From contig JBJFFE010000069.1 in the NCBI GenBank assembly GCA_051891435.1, positions 1 to 64,000 of the forward strand: a DNA stretch of 64,000 bases, in the 5' to 3' direction. How positions within the stretch are numbered: position 1 is the stretch's first letter; every line of letters starts with the position of its first letter. This DNA is from UMGS1933 sp051891435 (GTDB lineage Bacteria; Bacillota; Clostridia; TANB77; CAG-508). The notes under the pieces were generated by a model that was given only the letters and a program-made list of their open reading frames with translations, had not been told where the DNA came from and ran no database searches. Below are positions 9,240-18,521 of the stretch, in pieces. Made by a program: the position numbers and the translations under genes.

Positions 9240-10928
9240 ATGAATAAAAAATGGGGTTTTTATGAAATTGAAGAAGATATGGTAAAAGAAATTGCTAATA
9301 AACATGGGATTACAGAAGTTTTAGCAAGAATACTAATTAATAGAGGAATTACAGAAGATGAAGAAATAGAAATTTTTTTAGAGCCTAAAAGAAATAACTT
9401 TTATAATCCTTTTTTGCTACCGGATATGGAAAAAGCAGTTCAAAGAATTATAGAAGCAATTAATAACAATGAGAAAGTTGTTATTTATGGAGACTATGAT
9501 GTTGATGGAATAACAAGTGTAACTGTTTTAAAAAAATTTTTAAAAGAAAGAGGCTTAGAGGTAGGATATTATATTCCCAATAGATTAGAAGAAGGATATG
9601 GATTAAATGATAAAGCAATACAAAAGATAATAGAAGAAAAATATACATTAATGATTACGGTAGATTGTGGAATTTCCGCAATAAAAGAAATAGAAGAATG
9701 TAATGAACTTGGATTACAGACAATAATTACAGACCACCACGAACAAGGTGAAAAACTTCCAAATGCATATGCAGTTGTAGATGCAAAAAGAAAAGATAAT
9801 AACTATCCTTTTAGGGAATTAGCAGGAGTAGGTGTTGTTTTTAAACTAATTCAAGCTATTTCAAAAAAATTAAATCTCGAAGATAAAGAATATTTAAAAT
9901 ATTTAGATATAGTAGCTGTTGGAACAATATCTGATATAGTTCCACTAATAAATGAAAATAGAGTTATTGCAAAATTAGGATTAAAATTAATAGAAGTAAC
10001 CAAAAATATAGGACTAAAAGAGTTAATAAATTCTTCTAATTATAAAAAAATAGACTCTAGTATGATTTCATTTGGAGTTGCTCCAAGAATAAATGCTTGT
10101 GGGAGAATGGGACATCAAGAACAAGCTCTAATATTATTTCTAACAGAAAATATAGTAGAAGCAAAGGAGATAACTAAACAACTTAATAAATATAATTTAG
10201 AAAGGCAAGAAAAAGAAAAAGAGATTTATAGACAAGCAATAGAAAAATTACAAAAAGAAGATCTTCGAAATATAAATACAATAGTTTTAGGAGAGGAAAA
10301 TTGGTATCATGGAGTAATAGGAATTGTTGCTTCTAAACTTACAGAAATCTTTTTTAAACCTACAATATTAGTTGGATTTGAAAACGGAGAAGGAAAAGGT
10401 TCGGGAAGAAGCATACCAGGTTTTGACCTTCATGAAGCATTAAACTATTCATCAAATTATTTAGAAAAGTTTGGTGGACATGCCATGGCAGTAGGATTAA
10501 CACTAAAAAAAGAACAATTTGAAGATTTTAAAAAGAAGTTTGAAGAAATAGCTCAAAAACAAGAAATAAACAAATTACAGCCAATTATAAAAATAGATGG
10601 TATAATAACTAAAAAGGATTTTAATTTTACAACACTCAATGAAATAAAAAAAATGGAACCATTTGGAGAAAAAAACGAAAGGCCATTACTTTTATATAAA
10701 AATCTAAAAATTGATTCTATAAGAGCTTTATCTGAAGGAAAGCATTTAAAATTAACCTTAAGAGATGAAAATACAATAATTGATGCTATTGGATTTAATT
10801 TAGGTAATTTGGCAAATGAGTTTTTGATAGGAGATAGAGTAGATGTTGTAGGAACTTTAGAAGAAAATAATTATAATGGAATAGAAAAGATACAAATAAA
10901 TTTAAAAGATATCATGAAGTCAGTATAA
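9240..10928 (+). CDS. recJ: Single-stranded-DNA-specific exonuclease RecJ
   Basis: RecJ is a 5'-3' ssDNA exonuclease of recombination and mismatch repair. DHH-family metal motifs are visible: YGDYDVDG (about 83-90), VDCGIS (about 141-146), TDHHEQ (about 164-169), then DHHA1 motifs GSGRSIPGFD and FGGHAMAVGL (about 411-420), and a C-terminal OB-like part. At 562 residues it is near the family length. relA/spoT follows after a short hairpin repeat. Confidence 0.95.
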   Translation: MNKKWGFYEIEEDMVKEIANKHGITEVLARILINRGITEDEEIEIFLEPKRNNFYNPFLLPDMEKAVQRIIEAINNNEKVVIYGDYDVDGITSVTVLKKFLKERGLEVGYYIPNRLEEGYGLNDKAIQKIIEEKYTLMITVDCGISAIKEIEECNELGLQTIITDHHEQGEKLPNAYAVVDAKRKDNNYPFRELAGVGVVFKLIQAISKKLNLEDKEYLKYLDIVAVGTISDIVPLINENRVIAKLGLKLIEVTKNIGLKELINSSNYKKIDSSMISFGVAPRINACGRMGHQEQALILFLTENIVEAKEITKQLNKYNLERQEKEKEIYRQAIEKLQKEDLRNINTIVLGEENWYHGVIGIVASKLTEIFFKPTILVGFENGEGKGSGRSIPGFDLHEALNYSSNYLEKFGGHAMAVGLTLKKEQFEDFKKKFEEIAQKQEINKLQPIIKIDGIITKKDFNFTTLNEIKKMEPFGEKNERPLLLYKNLKIDSIRALSEGKHLKLTLRDENTIIDAIGFNLGNLANEFLIGDRVDVVGTLEENNYNGIEKIQINLKDIMKSV

Positions 10929-10930
10929 AA

Positions 10931-10970
10931 TGTAGGGGCAGGGTTCCATCCCTGCCCGATACATCGAAGG
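10931..10970. repeat. GC-rich hairpin repeat (TGTAGGGGCAGG type)
   Basis: TGTAGGGGCAGG is followed by a loop and CCTGCCC, an inverted repeat far richer in GC than its surroundings. Related hairpins lie at 16191, 34359, 40002 and 40512. Confidence 0.75.
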
Positions 10971-10999
10971 TTAAACCTAATAAAAAAGGGGGAAAGTTA

Positions 11000-13201
11000 A
11001 TGCAAGAGCAAAATGAAGTAAAAATACAAAATATCATAAAGAAAATGAAATTAAATAATAGAAAATCTAATTCACATCTTATATTAAAAGCTTATAATTA
11101 TGCTAAAAGCAACCATAAGGAGCAAAAAAGATTATCTGGAGAAGAATATATAATTCATCCTGTTGAGGTGGCTGATATTTTGGCAGATTTAAAAATGGAT
11201 GATGCTACAATTTGTGCCGCACTTTTGCATGATGTTGTTGAAGATACACAAATAACACGTGAAGATATTACTAGAGAATTTGGTGAAGAAATTGCTGAAA
11301 TGGTAGATGGAGTAACCAAACTTGGAAAAATAAAATATGTAACAATAGAAGAACAACAAGTAGAAAATTACAGAAAAATGTTTTTAGCAATGGGAAAAGA
11401 TATAAGAGTTATATTAATAAAACTTGCAGACAGACTTCATAATATGAGAACATTATCATATTTAAAAAGAGACAGACAAATTGCAAATGCTAAAGAAACA
11501 ATGGAACTATATGCTCCACTTGCAAATAGATTAGGTATTTATTCTTTAAAATGGGAATTAGAAGATTTAGCATTCAAATATCTACAGCCAGAAGAATATA
11601 AGGAATTAATTTTAGGAATAGAAAGAAAAAGAGAAGAAAGATTACAATTTATAGATAAAATAATGGAGGAAATAAAACAAGCCTTAAAAAAAGCAAAAAT
11701 AACTGCTGAAATGACAGGAAGGGCAAAACATTTATATAGTATTTATAGAAAAATGCAAAGAGATAATATTACTTTAGACCAAGTTTATGATTTATTTGCA
11801 CTAAGAATAATTGTAAATTCAGTAAAAGATTGTTATGCAGCACTTGGGGTAGTACATGATTTATACACTCCAATGCCAGGTAGATTCAAGGATTACATTG
11901 CAGTACCAAAACCTAATATGTATCAATCAATTCATACTACCCTTTTGGGTCCAAAAGGTACTCCTTTCGAGGTACAAATACGTACATGGGATATGCATCA
12001 AGTCGCTGAATTTGGTATTGCTGCACATTGGGCATATAAAGAAGCAAATAATAATAGAAATAAAAAATCGAATGTAATAGTTACAGAAGACAAACTTGCA
12101 TGGCTAAGAGAATCTTTGGAGTGGCAAAGAGATATGCAAGACCCAGATGAATTTATGAAAAACTTAAAAACAGAGCTATTTGAAGATGAAGTTTATGTAT
12201 TTACTCCAAAGGGGGCAATAAAAGCTTTGCCAAGAGGTGCAACTCCTATAGACTTTGCATACTCTATACATGCTGAAGTTGGACATAAAATGGTGGGGTG
12301 TAAAATCAATAGTAAAATGATGCCAATAATTACACCATTAAAAAGTGGAGATATAGTAGAAATTATTACATCTGATACTTCAAAAGGACCAAGTCGTGAT
12401 TGGATTAAAATAGTAAAAAGTACAAGTGCAAGAAATAAAATTCAACAGTGGTTTAAAAAGGCAGAAAGAGAAGAAAATATTACTAAAGGAAAAGAAATAT
12501 TAGATAAAGAAATTAAAAAAATTGGAATGAACCACAGCGATTTATTCAAGCCAGAATGGATACAAACAGTTTTAAAAAGATATAATTATAATTCACAAGA
12601 TGATATGTTCGCAAGTATTGGTTTTGGAGCAATTTCTCCTAATAAAATACTAACAAGATTGCTAGAAGAATATAAAAAAGAACATGAAGAAGATATTATA
12701 GAACAAAAGATTCAAGAACTTGTGGAAACAAAAAATGTTGTAAAAAAAGTTCCTACATCTGGTGTAATTGTTAAAGGAATAGATAATTGCCTAGTAAAAT
12801 TTTCTAAATGTTGTAATCCAGTTCCAGGAGATGAAATAATAGGTTATATTACAAAAGGAAGAGGAGTTTCAATACATAGAAAAGATTGTACAAATATTAA
12901 GGATTTACTATCAGAGGAAGAAAGAATAATAGATGTTAAGTGGTATGAAGAGGAGAAAAAGGGAAATTATAATGTCGATATTGAGGTTTTATCTAACGAT
13001 AGAACTGGCTTACTTGGTGATATAGTAAAAGAAATTACAAGTCAAAAAATAAATATTATGGCTGTAAATACAAGAACAAATAAAGATAGAATAGCAACAA
13101 TAGATATTACAATAGAAGTCCAAGATATAGAACAATTAAATAAAGTAGTCAAATCAATTAGAAAGGTTGACAGCGTATATGAGGTTAACCGTAAAAAATA
13201 G
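11000..13201 (+). CDS. relA: Bifunctional (p)ppGpp synthetase/hydrolase (RelA/SpoT family)
   Basis: This enzyme makes and degrades the stringent-response alarmone. The 733-residue product has an N-terminal HD hydrolase domain (LLHDVVEDT near 76-84), a synthetase domain with YQSIHTTLLGPKG and FEVQIRT near 308-330, a TGS domain (VYVFTPKGAIKALPRGAT near 395-412), a zinc-finger-like CCNPVPGDE near 605, and a C-terminal ACT domain (about 655-730). All residues expected for the hydrolase appear present, so I call it bifunctional. It has an AGGGGG site and lies between recJ and the metallo-hydrolase, the common Clostridia order. Confidence 0.95.
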   Translation: MQEQNEVKIQNIIKKMKLNNRKSNSHLILKAYNYAKSNHKEQKRLSGEEYIIHPVEVADILADLKMDDATICAALLHDVVEDTQITREDITREFGEEIAEMVDGVTKLGKIKYVTIEEQQVENYRKMFLAMGKDIRVILIKLADRLHNMRTLSYLKRDRQIANAKETMELYAPLANRLGIYSLKWELEDLAFKYLQPEEYKELILGIERKREERLQFIDKIMEEIKQALKKAKITAEMTGRAKHLYSIYRKMQRDNITLDQVYDLFALRIIVNSVKDCYAALGVVHDLYTPMPGRFKDYIAVPKPNMYQSIHTTLLGPKGTPFEVQIRTWDMHQVAEFGIAAHWAYKEANNNRNKKSNVIVTEDKLAWLRESLEWQRDMQDPDEFMKNLKTELFEDEVYVFTPKGAIKALPRGATPIDFAYSIHAEVGHKMVGCKINSKMMPIITPLKSGDIVEIITSDTSKGPSRDWIKIVKSTSARNKIQQWFKKAEREENITKGKEILDKEIKKIGMNHSDLFKPEWIQTVLKRYNYNSQDDMFASIGFGAISPNKILTRLLEEYKKEHEEDIIEQKIQELVETKNVVKKVPTSGVIVKGIDNCLVKFSKCCNPVPGDEIIGYITKGRGVSIHRKDCTNIKDLLSEEERIIDVKWYEEEKKGNYNVDIEVLSNDRTGLLGDIVKEITSQKINIMAVNTRTNKDRIATIDITIEVQDIEQLNKVVKSIRKVDSVYEVNRKK

Positions 13202-13228
13202 ATGATTTCAAAAGAAGGAAGGTAAAAA

Positions 13229-13880
13229 ATGATACTTAAGAGAATTAAAGTTAATGCAGGCGGGTTTATGGGGATAAACTGCTATATTATACAAGACGAA
13301 GAAACTAAAGAAACCATGGTAATTGACCCAGGAGGATCATTTGACAAAATAGAGGAAATGTTAAATGTTATAAACGCAAAGGTAAAATATATCTTATTAA
13401 CACATTGCCATGGAGACCATATGGGGGCAGCAACAATATTAAGAGAAAAATATGGAGGGAAAATATTAATTCATAGATTTGATAGAGATGGATTAAGAAA
13501 TCCTAGCATAAATTTAAGCTCACATATTGGTATTGGAGATGTTATTGTAGAAGAGGATGCTAGAGTAGATGATGGTGATATTTTACACGTTGGAGGACTA
13601 AAGTTTAAAGTAATATATACACCAGGGCACACAATAGGGAGTATATCCTTATACTGTGAAGAAGAAAAAATGTTGTTTTCAGGAGATACGTTATTTAGAG
13701 GCTCTTGGGGAAGGACTGATTTACCAACAAGTAATTTTGAACAAATAATAAATTCTATAACAGATAAATTAATGAAATTACCGGAAGATACTATAGTATA
13801 TCCAGGACACCGGAAAATCAACAATAATAAAAGAAGAAGAACCAATATACTTGGAGCTAAAAGCAAAAGATTTTAATTAG
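13229..13880 (+). CDS. Metallo-beta-lactamase-fold hydrolase (glyoxalase II-like), +1 recoded at CGG
   Basis: This is a small cytoplasmic zinc hydrolase of the glyoxalase II/YcbL group. Visible metal ligands are THCHGDH (about 57-63), the GHT of YTPGHTIGS (about 133) and a late FSGDTLF. The zero frame reaches CGG at 13811-13813 in the motif PGH-CGG-K. Skipping the C gives PGHGKSTI, matching the conserved PGHG ligand region, and then 21 further residues to a TAG at 13878. The product is 216 residues with the conserved C-terminus. The next gene starts 12 bases on. The exact substrate is not evident. Confidence 0.9.
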
Positions 13881-13892
13881 GAGGGAAATAAA

Positions 13893-14552
13893 ATGGTAGA
13901 AATATCAACATCAGTTCTAGGAGTAAAAAAGGAAAATTCAATAAAAACATTTTATGATTTAGAGGTTGCAGGGACAGACTATTATCATATAGATGTAATG
14001 GATGGAAAATTTGTTGAACAAAATACAGAAGAAAAAATGTACACATTCACAAACGAAATCAAGCAAATATCAAACTTGCCTTTAGATGTACATTTTATGG
14101 TGGAAAATATAAAAGAAAATATAGAAAGATATTTGCCATTTAATCCGCAAATAATAACATTTCATTTAGAAGCTTGTAAAGATAAAGAAGAGGTAAAAAA
14201 ACACATAAAATATCTACAAGAAAACAAAATAAAATGTGGCATATCAATAAAACCAAATACAAAAGTAGAGGAGCTTTATGAATTTTTACCATATTTGTAT
14301 TTAGTTTTAATAATGACCGTAGAACCAGGAAAAGGTGGGCAAAAGTTAATCCCTGAGACTCTAGAAAAAATAAAGAAACTAAGAAATTATATAGATGAAA
14401 ATAAATTAGATACATATATAGAAGCAGATGGTGGAATAAATTTAGAAACAAAACAAGCTGTGCAAGAAGCGGGAGTAGATATAATAGTGGCTGGTAGCGC
14501 AATAATATCATCTGAAAATTATAAAGAAACAATAAATAATTTAAAAAATTAG
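13893..14552 (+). CDS. rpe: Ribulose-phosphate 3-epimerase family protein
   Basis: Epimerases of this TIM-barrel family interconvert ribulose 5-phosphate and xylulose 5-phosphate. The 219-residue product has HIDVMDGKF (about 32-40), LDVHFMVEN (about 68-76), a conserved FHLEA, VEPGKGGQ (about 146-153) and the phosphate-binding ADGGIN near 178-183. VEPGKGGQ replaces the usual VNPGFGGQ, so a related allulose-6-phosphate-type epimerase is possible. It precedes hrcA. Confidence 0.82.
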   Translation: MVEISTSVLGVKKENSIKTFYDLEVAGTDYYHIDVMDGKFVEQNTEEKMYTFTNEIKQISNLPLDVHFMVENIKENIERYLPFNPQIITFHLEACKDKEEVKKHIKYLQENKIKCGISIKPNTKVEELYEFLPYLYLVLIMTVEPGKGGQKLIPETLEKIKKLRNYIDENKLDTYIEADGGINLETKQAVQEAGVDIIVAGSAIISSENYKETINNLKN

Positions 14553-14561
14553 CAAACCGTA

Positions 14562-14588
14562 TTGACATTTGCTAAAAAAAGGTATAAT
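14562..14588 (+). promoter_or_regulatory. Promoter of the heat-shock operon
   Basis: TTGACA (14562-14567) and TATAAT (14583-14588), 15 bp apart, directly precede a CIRCE-like operator. Confidence 0.6.
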
Positions 14589-14591
14589 ATA

Positions 14592-14618
14592 TTAGCAATC
14601 GAACAAAATAATTGCTAA
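14592..14618 (+). promoter_or_regulatory. CIRCE operator (HrcA-binding inverted repeat)
   Basis: TTAGCAATC, nine bases, then AATTGCTAA is a close variant of the consensus TTAGCACTC-N9-GAGTGCTAA. It lies between the promoter and hrcA and implies that HrcA represses its own operon. Confidence 0.85.
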
Positions 14619-14633
14619 AGAGGAGGTCACAAA

Positions 14634-15651
14634 TTGTTAACTGATAGAAAAAAAAGTGTGCTAAAAGCAATTATAGAAGAATATATTAATACAGCAGAAC
14701 CTGTAAGCTCTGGAACTATTGTAGAAAAATATATTCCAGAATGTAGCAGTGCAACTATTAGAAACGAAATGGCGGAATTAGAACAATTAGGCTATATAGA
14801 AAAACCACATACTTCTGCTCGGAAGAATTCCATCAGTCAAGGGATATAGATTCTATGTAGATGAGTTGTTAAATGATGAAAATATAAGCTTAGAAGAAAT
14901 ACAATATATTAAAGAACAATTAGAAACAAAAGTAAATGAAATTGAAGATTTAACAAAAATAACTACAAATACATTATCTGAAATTACTCATTATACAACG
15001 GTTGCAATTGGACCAGATTCAAGCAATAATATAATAACAGATATAAAATTTATATTATTAGGAAATAGACTTTTAATGGCAGTAATCTTAACAGAAAATG
15101 GACAAATTAAAGAAACTGTTATTAAATATGATGAAGATATTTCACAAAGTCAAGTAAATGGTTTAAACAACATTTTTAATAACAGATTAAGAGGAAAACC
15201 ATTAGAAAAAATAGACAAGCCAATGGAGGAATACATTGTATCTGCAATGAGTGACCAAGTAAATGTTATCAGACCTATTATTGCACAAATGAATAGAGTA
15301 ATAGATGATTTAAACCAAGTGTATTTAGAAGGTGCAAATAAAGTTTTTGATTTCCCAGAGTTTAAGAAAGTAGAAACAGCAAAAAATTTTTTAAGTATAT
15401 TAGATACTAAAGAGCCAATGTTGGAAATTTTAAACTCAGGGCTTGCAGAAGATATAAATGTATATATTGGAGAAGAAAGTGAAAGGGAAGAACTAAAAGA
15501 TTTAAGTATCATAACTTTTAAACATAAAGTATTTGGAAAAAATATGGGAACAATAGGAATTATAGGACCTAAAAGAATGGATTATTCAAAGGTTATTTCA
15601 ATTATGAAGTATATAAATAAAAAGCTAAATGAAAATAACGAAGATGAATAA
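14634..15651 (+). CDS. hrcA: Heat-inducible transcription repressor HrcA, +1 recoded at CGG
   Basis: HrcA binds CIRCE and represses heat-shock genes. The gene starts with TTG after an AGGAGG site. The N-terminal winged helix contains SSATIRNEMAELEQLGYIEK. The frame then meets CGG at 14820-14822 in HTSA-CGG. Skipping C restores the family signature TSAGRIPS, followed by KGYRFYVDEL and the full C-terminal dimerisation domain, 338 residues in all, the normal size. The zero frame would stop 10 codons later. It heads hrcA-grpE-dnaK-dnaJ. Confidence 0.94.
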
Positions 15652-15663
15652 AAGGAGGATAAA

Positions 15664-16188
15664 ATGTCAGAGGAAAATAAAGAAGAAATAAAAGAAAAAG
15701 TAAAAGAAAATATAAAAGAAGAAAATAATACTGAAGATGCTAATATGGAAAGTGAATTATTAAAAACAAAACAAGAGTTAGAAGAAACAACAGATAGATT
15801 TAAAAGAATAATGGCAGAATTTGAAAATTTTAAAAAGAGAAGCTCAAAGGAAAGAGAAACACTTTACAATTCTTTAGTGGCAGATATAATAGCATCTTTT
15901 CTACCAGTGCAAGATAACCTAGAAAAAGCTATAGAGGCAAAAACCGTAGATGAGAGCTTTAAACAAGGAATAGAACTAGTAACAAAACAAATTAGTGATA
16001 TATTTAAAAAATTTGGAGTAGAAGAAATAGAAACTTGTGGTAAACCTTTTGACCCAGAATTACACGAAGCAGTAAGCAGTGTACAAGATGAAACTTTAGG
16101 CGAAAAAATAGTGAAAGAGGAATTTAGAAAAGGTTACAAAATTGGAAATAAGGTCATAAGACACGCTATGGTTGTGGTTGCGAATTAG
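15664..16188 (+). CDS. grpE: Nucleotide exchange factor GrpE
   Basis: GrpE releases ADP from DnaK. The 174-residue product has an acidic, Lys/Glu-rich N-terminal coiled coil (about 1-75) with MAEFENFKKRS near 55-65, then the beta-wing domain with the conserved GKPFDPELHEAV and a C-terminal KVIRHAMVVV. It lies 12 bases after hrcA and before dnaK, with an AGGAGG site. Confidence 0.96.
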   Translation: MSEENKEEIKEKVKENIKEENNTEDANMESELLKTKQELEETTDRFKRIMAEFENFKKRSSKERETLYNSLVADIIASFLPVQDNLEKAIEAKTVDESFKQGIELVTKQISDIFKKFGVEEIETCGKPFDPELHEAVSSVQDETLGEKIVKEEFRKGYKIGNKVIRHAMVVVAN

Positions 16189-16190
16189 CA

Positions 16191-16243
16191 TGTAGGGGCT
16201 GGTCTTGACCAGCCCGCGGGTCAGTCAAGACTGACCCCTACAA
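16191..16243. repeat. Double GC-rich hairpin repeat between grpE and dnaK
   Basis: GGGGCTGGTCTTGACCAGCCC and GGGTCAGTCAAGACTGACCC form two adjacent hairpins bounded by TGTAGG and CCTACA. It belongs to the TGTAGGGG class. Confidence 0.75.
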
Positions 16244-16305
16244 CAAAACAAATTAAATGTTATTAATTTTAAAAATATATATAAATTTAAAGGAGGATGA
16301 CTTAT

Positions 16306-18144
16306 ATGTCAAAAATTATTGGTATCGATTTAGGTACAACAAATTCATGTGTAGCAGTTATGGAAGGTGGAGAACCAGTTGTAATTCCAAATCCAGAAGG
16401 AAATAGAACAACACCATCTGTAGTTGCATTTTCAAAAAATGGAGAAAGATTAGTAGGACAAATTGCAAAACGTCAAGCTGTAACTAATCCAGACCATACA
16501 GTTATCTCAATAAAAAGAGATATGGGAACAAATAGAAAGGTAAAAATTGAAGGAGATGAATTCACACCACCAGAAATTTCAGCGATGATTCTTCAAAAAT
16601 TAAAATCAGATGCAGAAAATTATTTAGGACAAAAAGTTACAGAAGCTGTTATTACAGTTCCAGCATATTTTTCAGATAGTCAAAGACAAGCAACAAAAGA
16701 CGCTGGAAAAATAGCAGGATTAAATGTATTAAGAATTATAAATGAACCAACAGCAGCAGCACTTGCATATGGTATGGATAAAGAAGATAAAGACCAAAAA
16801 ATAATGATATATGACCTAGGTGGAGGAACATTTGATGTTTCAATACTTGACATTGGAGATGGAGTATTCGAAGTTTTAGCAACAAGTGGTAACAACAGAT
16901 TAGGTGGAGACGATTTCGATGAAAGAATCATAAAATATTTAGTAGATGAATTTAAAAAAGACCAAGGAATTGATTTAAGTACAGATAAAACAGCAATGCA
17001 AAGACTAAAAGAAGCTGCAGAAAAAGCTAAAATAGAATTATCTGGTGTAGGACAAACAAATATTAATTTACCATTTATTACAGCCGATAGTACTGGACCA
17101 AAACATTTAGACATAACATTAACTAGAGCTAAATTTGAAGAACTAATTAGAGATTTAATAGAAGCTACAACAGGACCAGTAAACCAAGCATTAAAAGATG
17201 CAAAAATTTCAGCAAATGAAATAGACCAAGTATTACTAGTTGGTGGTTCTACTAGAGTCCCAGCAGTTCAAGAAGCAGTTAAAAAGATAACAGGAAAAGA
17301 GCCAAATAAAGGAATTAATCCAGATGAATGTGTAGCAATAGGTGCAGCAATTCAAGGTGGTGTTTTATCAGGAGATGTTAAAGACTTAGTATTATTAGAT
17401 GTAACACCATTATCATTAGGTATTGAAACATATGGTGGAGTATTTACAAAATTAATTGAAAGAAATACAACAATACCAACAAAAAAATCTCAAGTATTCT
17501 CAACAGCAGCAGATGGGCAAACAAGTGTTGAAGTTCATGTTTTACAAGGAGAAAGAGAAATGGCAGCATATAACAAAACACTTGGAAGATTCCAACTAAC
17601 AGGAATCCCAGCAGCACCAAGAGGAATACCACAAATAGAAGTAACATTTGATATAGATGCTAATGGTATAGTTCATGTATCAGCAAAAGATTTAGCTACA
17701 GGAAATGAACAAAATGTATCTATAACTGCAAGCTCAAATCTTTCTGAAGAAGATATAGATAAAGCTGTTAAAGATGCAGAAGCACATGCAGCTGAAGATA
17801 AAAAGAAGAAAGAAGAAGTTGAAGTTAAAAATAATGCCGAAAGCTTAGTATATAGTAGCCAAAAAACATTAGATGAATTAGGAGACAAAGTAAGTGGTGA
17901 AGAAAAAGCAAAAATTGAAGCAGAAATTGAAAATGTAAAAAAAGCATTAGAAACAAATAATACAGAAACAATAAAAGATGCAACAGAAAAATTAACAACA
18001 GTATTCTATCAAATGTCTGAACAATTATATAAACAAAATGCAGCAAACCAAGCTACCGAAGCAAACGCAGAAGGTACAACATCAACAGATGGAAATGTAT
18101 ATGATGCAGACTATAATGTAGAGGACGATAACAACAATCAATAA
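16306..18144 (+). CDS. dnaK: Molecular chaperone DnaK (Hsp70)
   Basis: This is the ATP-driven chaperone. The 612-residue product has the phosphate loop GIDLGTTNSCVAV (about 6-18), IYDLGGGTFDVS (about 168-179), LVGGSTRVPAVQ (about 308-319), the linker DVKDLVLLDVTPLSLG and a C-terminal lid with an acidic Asn-rich tail. I chose the ATG at 16306, since the ATG at 16297 directly abuts the AGGAGG site at 16291-16296. Codon use is that of a highly expressed gene; it contains no CGG. A 376-base structured spacer separates it from dnaJ. Confidence 0.98.
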   Translation: MSKIIGIDLGTTNSCVAVMEGGEPVVIPNPEGNRTTPSVVAFSKNGERLVGQIAKRQAVTNPDHTVISIKRDMGTNRKVKIEGDEFTPPEISAMILQKLKSDAENYLGQKVTEAVITVPAYFSDSQRQATKDAGKIAGLNVLRIINEPTAAALAYGMDKEDKDQKIMIYDLGGGTFDVSILDIGDGVFEVLATSGNNRLGGDDFDERIIKYLVDEFKKDQGIDLSTDKTAMQRLKEAAEKAKIELSGVGQTNINLPFITADSTGPKHLDITLTRAKFEELIRDLIEATTGPVNQALKDAKISANEIDQVLLVGGSTRVPAVQEAVKKITGKEPNKGINPDECVAIGAAIQGGVLSGDVKDLVLLDVTPLSLGIETYGGVFTKLIERNTTIPTKKSQVFSTAADGQTSVEVHVLQGEREMAAYNKTLGRFQLTGIPAAPRGIPQIEVTFDIDANGIVHVSAKDLATGNEQNVSITASSNLSEEDIDKAVKDAEAHAAEDKKKKEEVEVKNNAESLVYSSQKTLDELGDKVSGEEKAKIEAEIENVKKALETNNTETIKDATEKLTTVFYQMSEQLYKQNAANQATEANAEGTTSTDGNVYDADYNVEDDNNNQ

Positions 18145-18146
18145 AA

Positions 18147-18266
18147 CGAATGAAAAACTTCGTCTAGCGTTGTTAAATTGAAACAAAAAATGCTCAACGT
18201 ACCTATGTACGCCTCCGCTTTTTTGTTTCAATTTGCCTAGCTATACTTGTTTTTGATTCGTTTTAA
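18147..18266. repeat. Long imperfect palindromic element between dnaK and dnaJ (first)
   Basis: The arms AAATTGAAACAAAAAA and TTTTTTGTTTCAATTT flank a core with CAACGTACCTATGTACGCC. Outer complementary segments start with CGAATGAAAAACTT and end with TTTTTGATTCG. The core resembles that of the element at 46684-46833. It could fold into one long hairpin in RNA. Confidence 0.65.
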
Positions 18267-18344
18267 AATTCATTATTCATAAGCAAATTTATATTAATTT
18301 TTTTATGAATGATAAATCTGTAAATATTGTTATTTTTAGGTATA

Positions 18345-18500
18345 CAGTAGCCAAACGCAGGGGCTTTATATATTTTAAAAGCGAAGCGCCTCGTGGGGAC
18401 CGCCGTGGGCTGTTAAAGGCGTAAGCCTTGTTACAGCGCCGGTGGGAAGCGATGAGCGAATTAAAATATATAAACCCCGACGAGATTTGGCGGACTGTTA
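18345..18500. repeat. Long palindromic element with GC-rich core between dnaK and dnaJ (second)
   Basis: The left arm CAGGGGCTTTATATATTTTA is complementary to the right arm with TAAAATATATAAACCCCG. The core (about 18380-18455) is GC-rich with small hairpins such as GGCGTAAGCC. A partial copy of the right arm lies at 6-49. The two elements fill the dnaK-dnaJ gap; I see no ORF in it. Confidence 0.7.
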
Positions 18501-18521
18501 TAGAATTATTAGGAGGAAAAT

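Noticed and set aside
14634..15651. hrcA, rsmE, addA, xseA, spoIVA, rimP and truB as pseudogenes or gene fragments
   Set aside because: Each is repaired by the same one-base skip at CGG, both parts are conserved, and the essential residues survive. Decay would produce breaks of mixed type and position.
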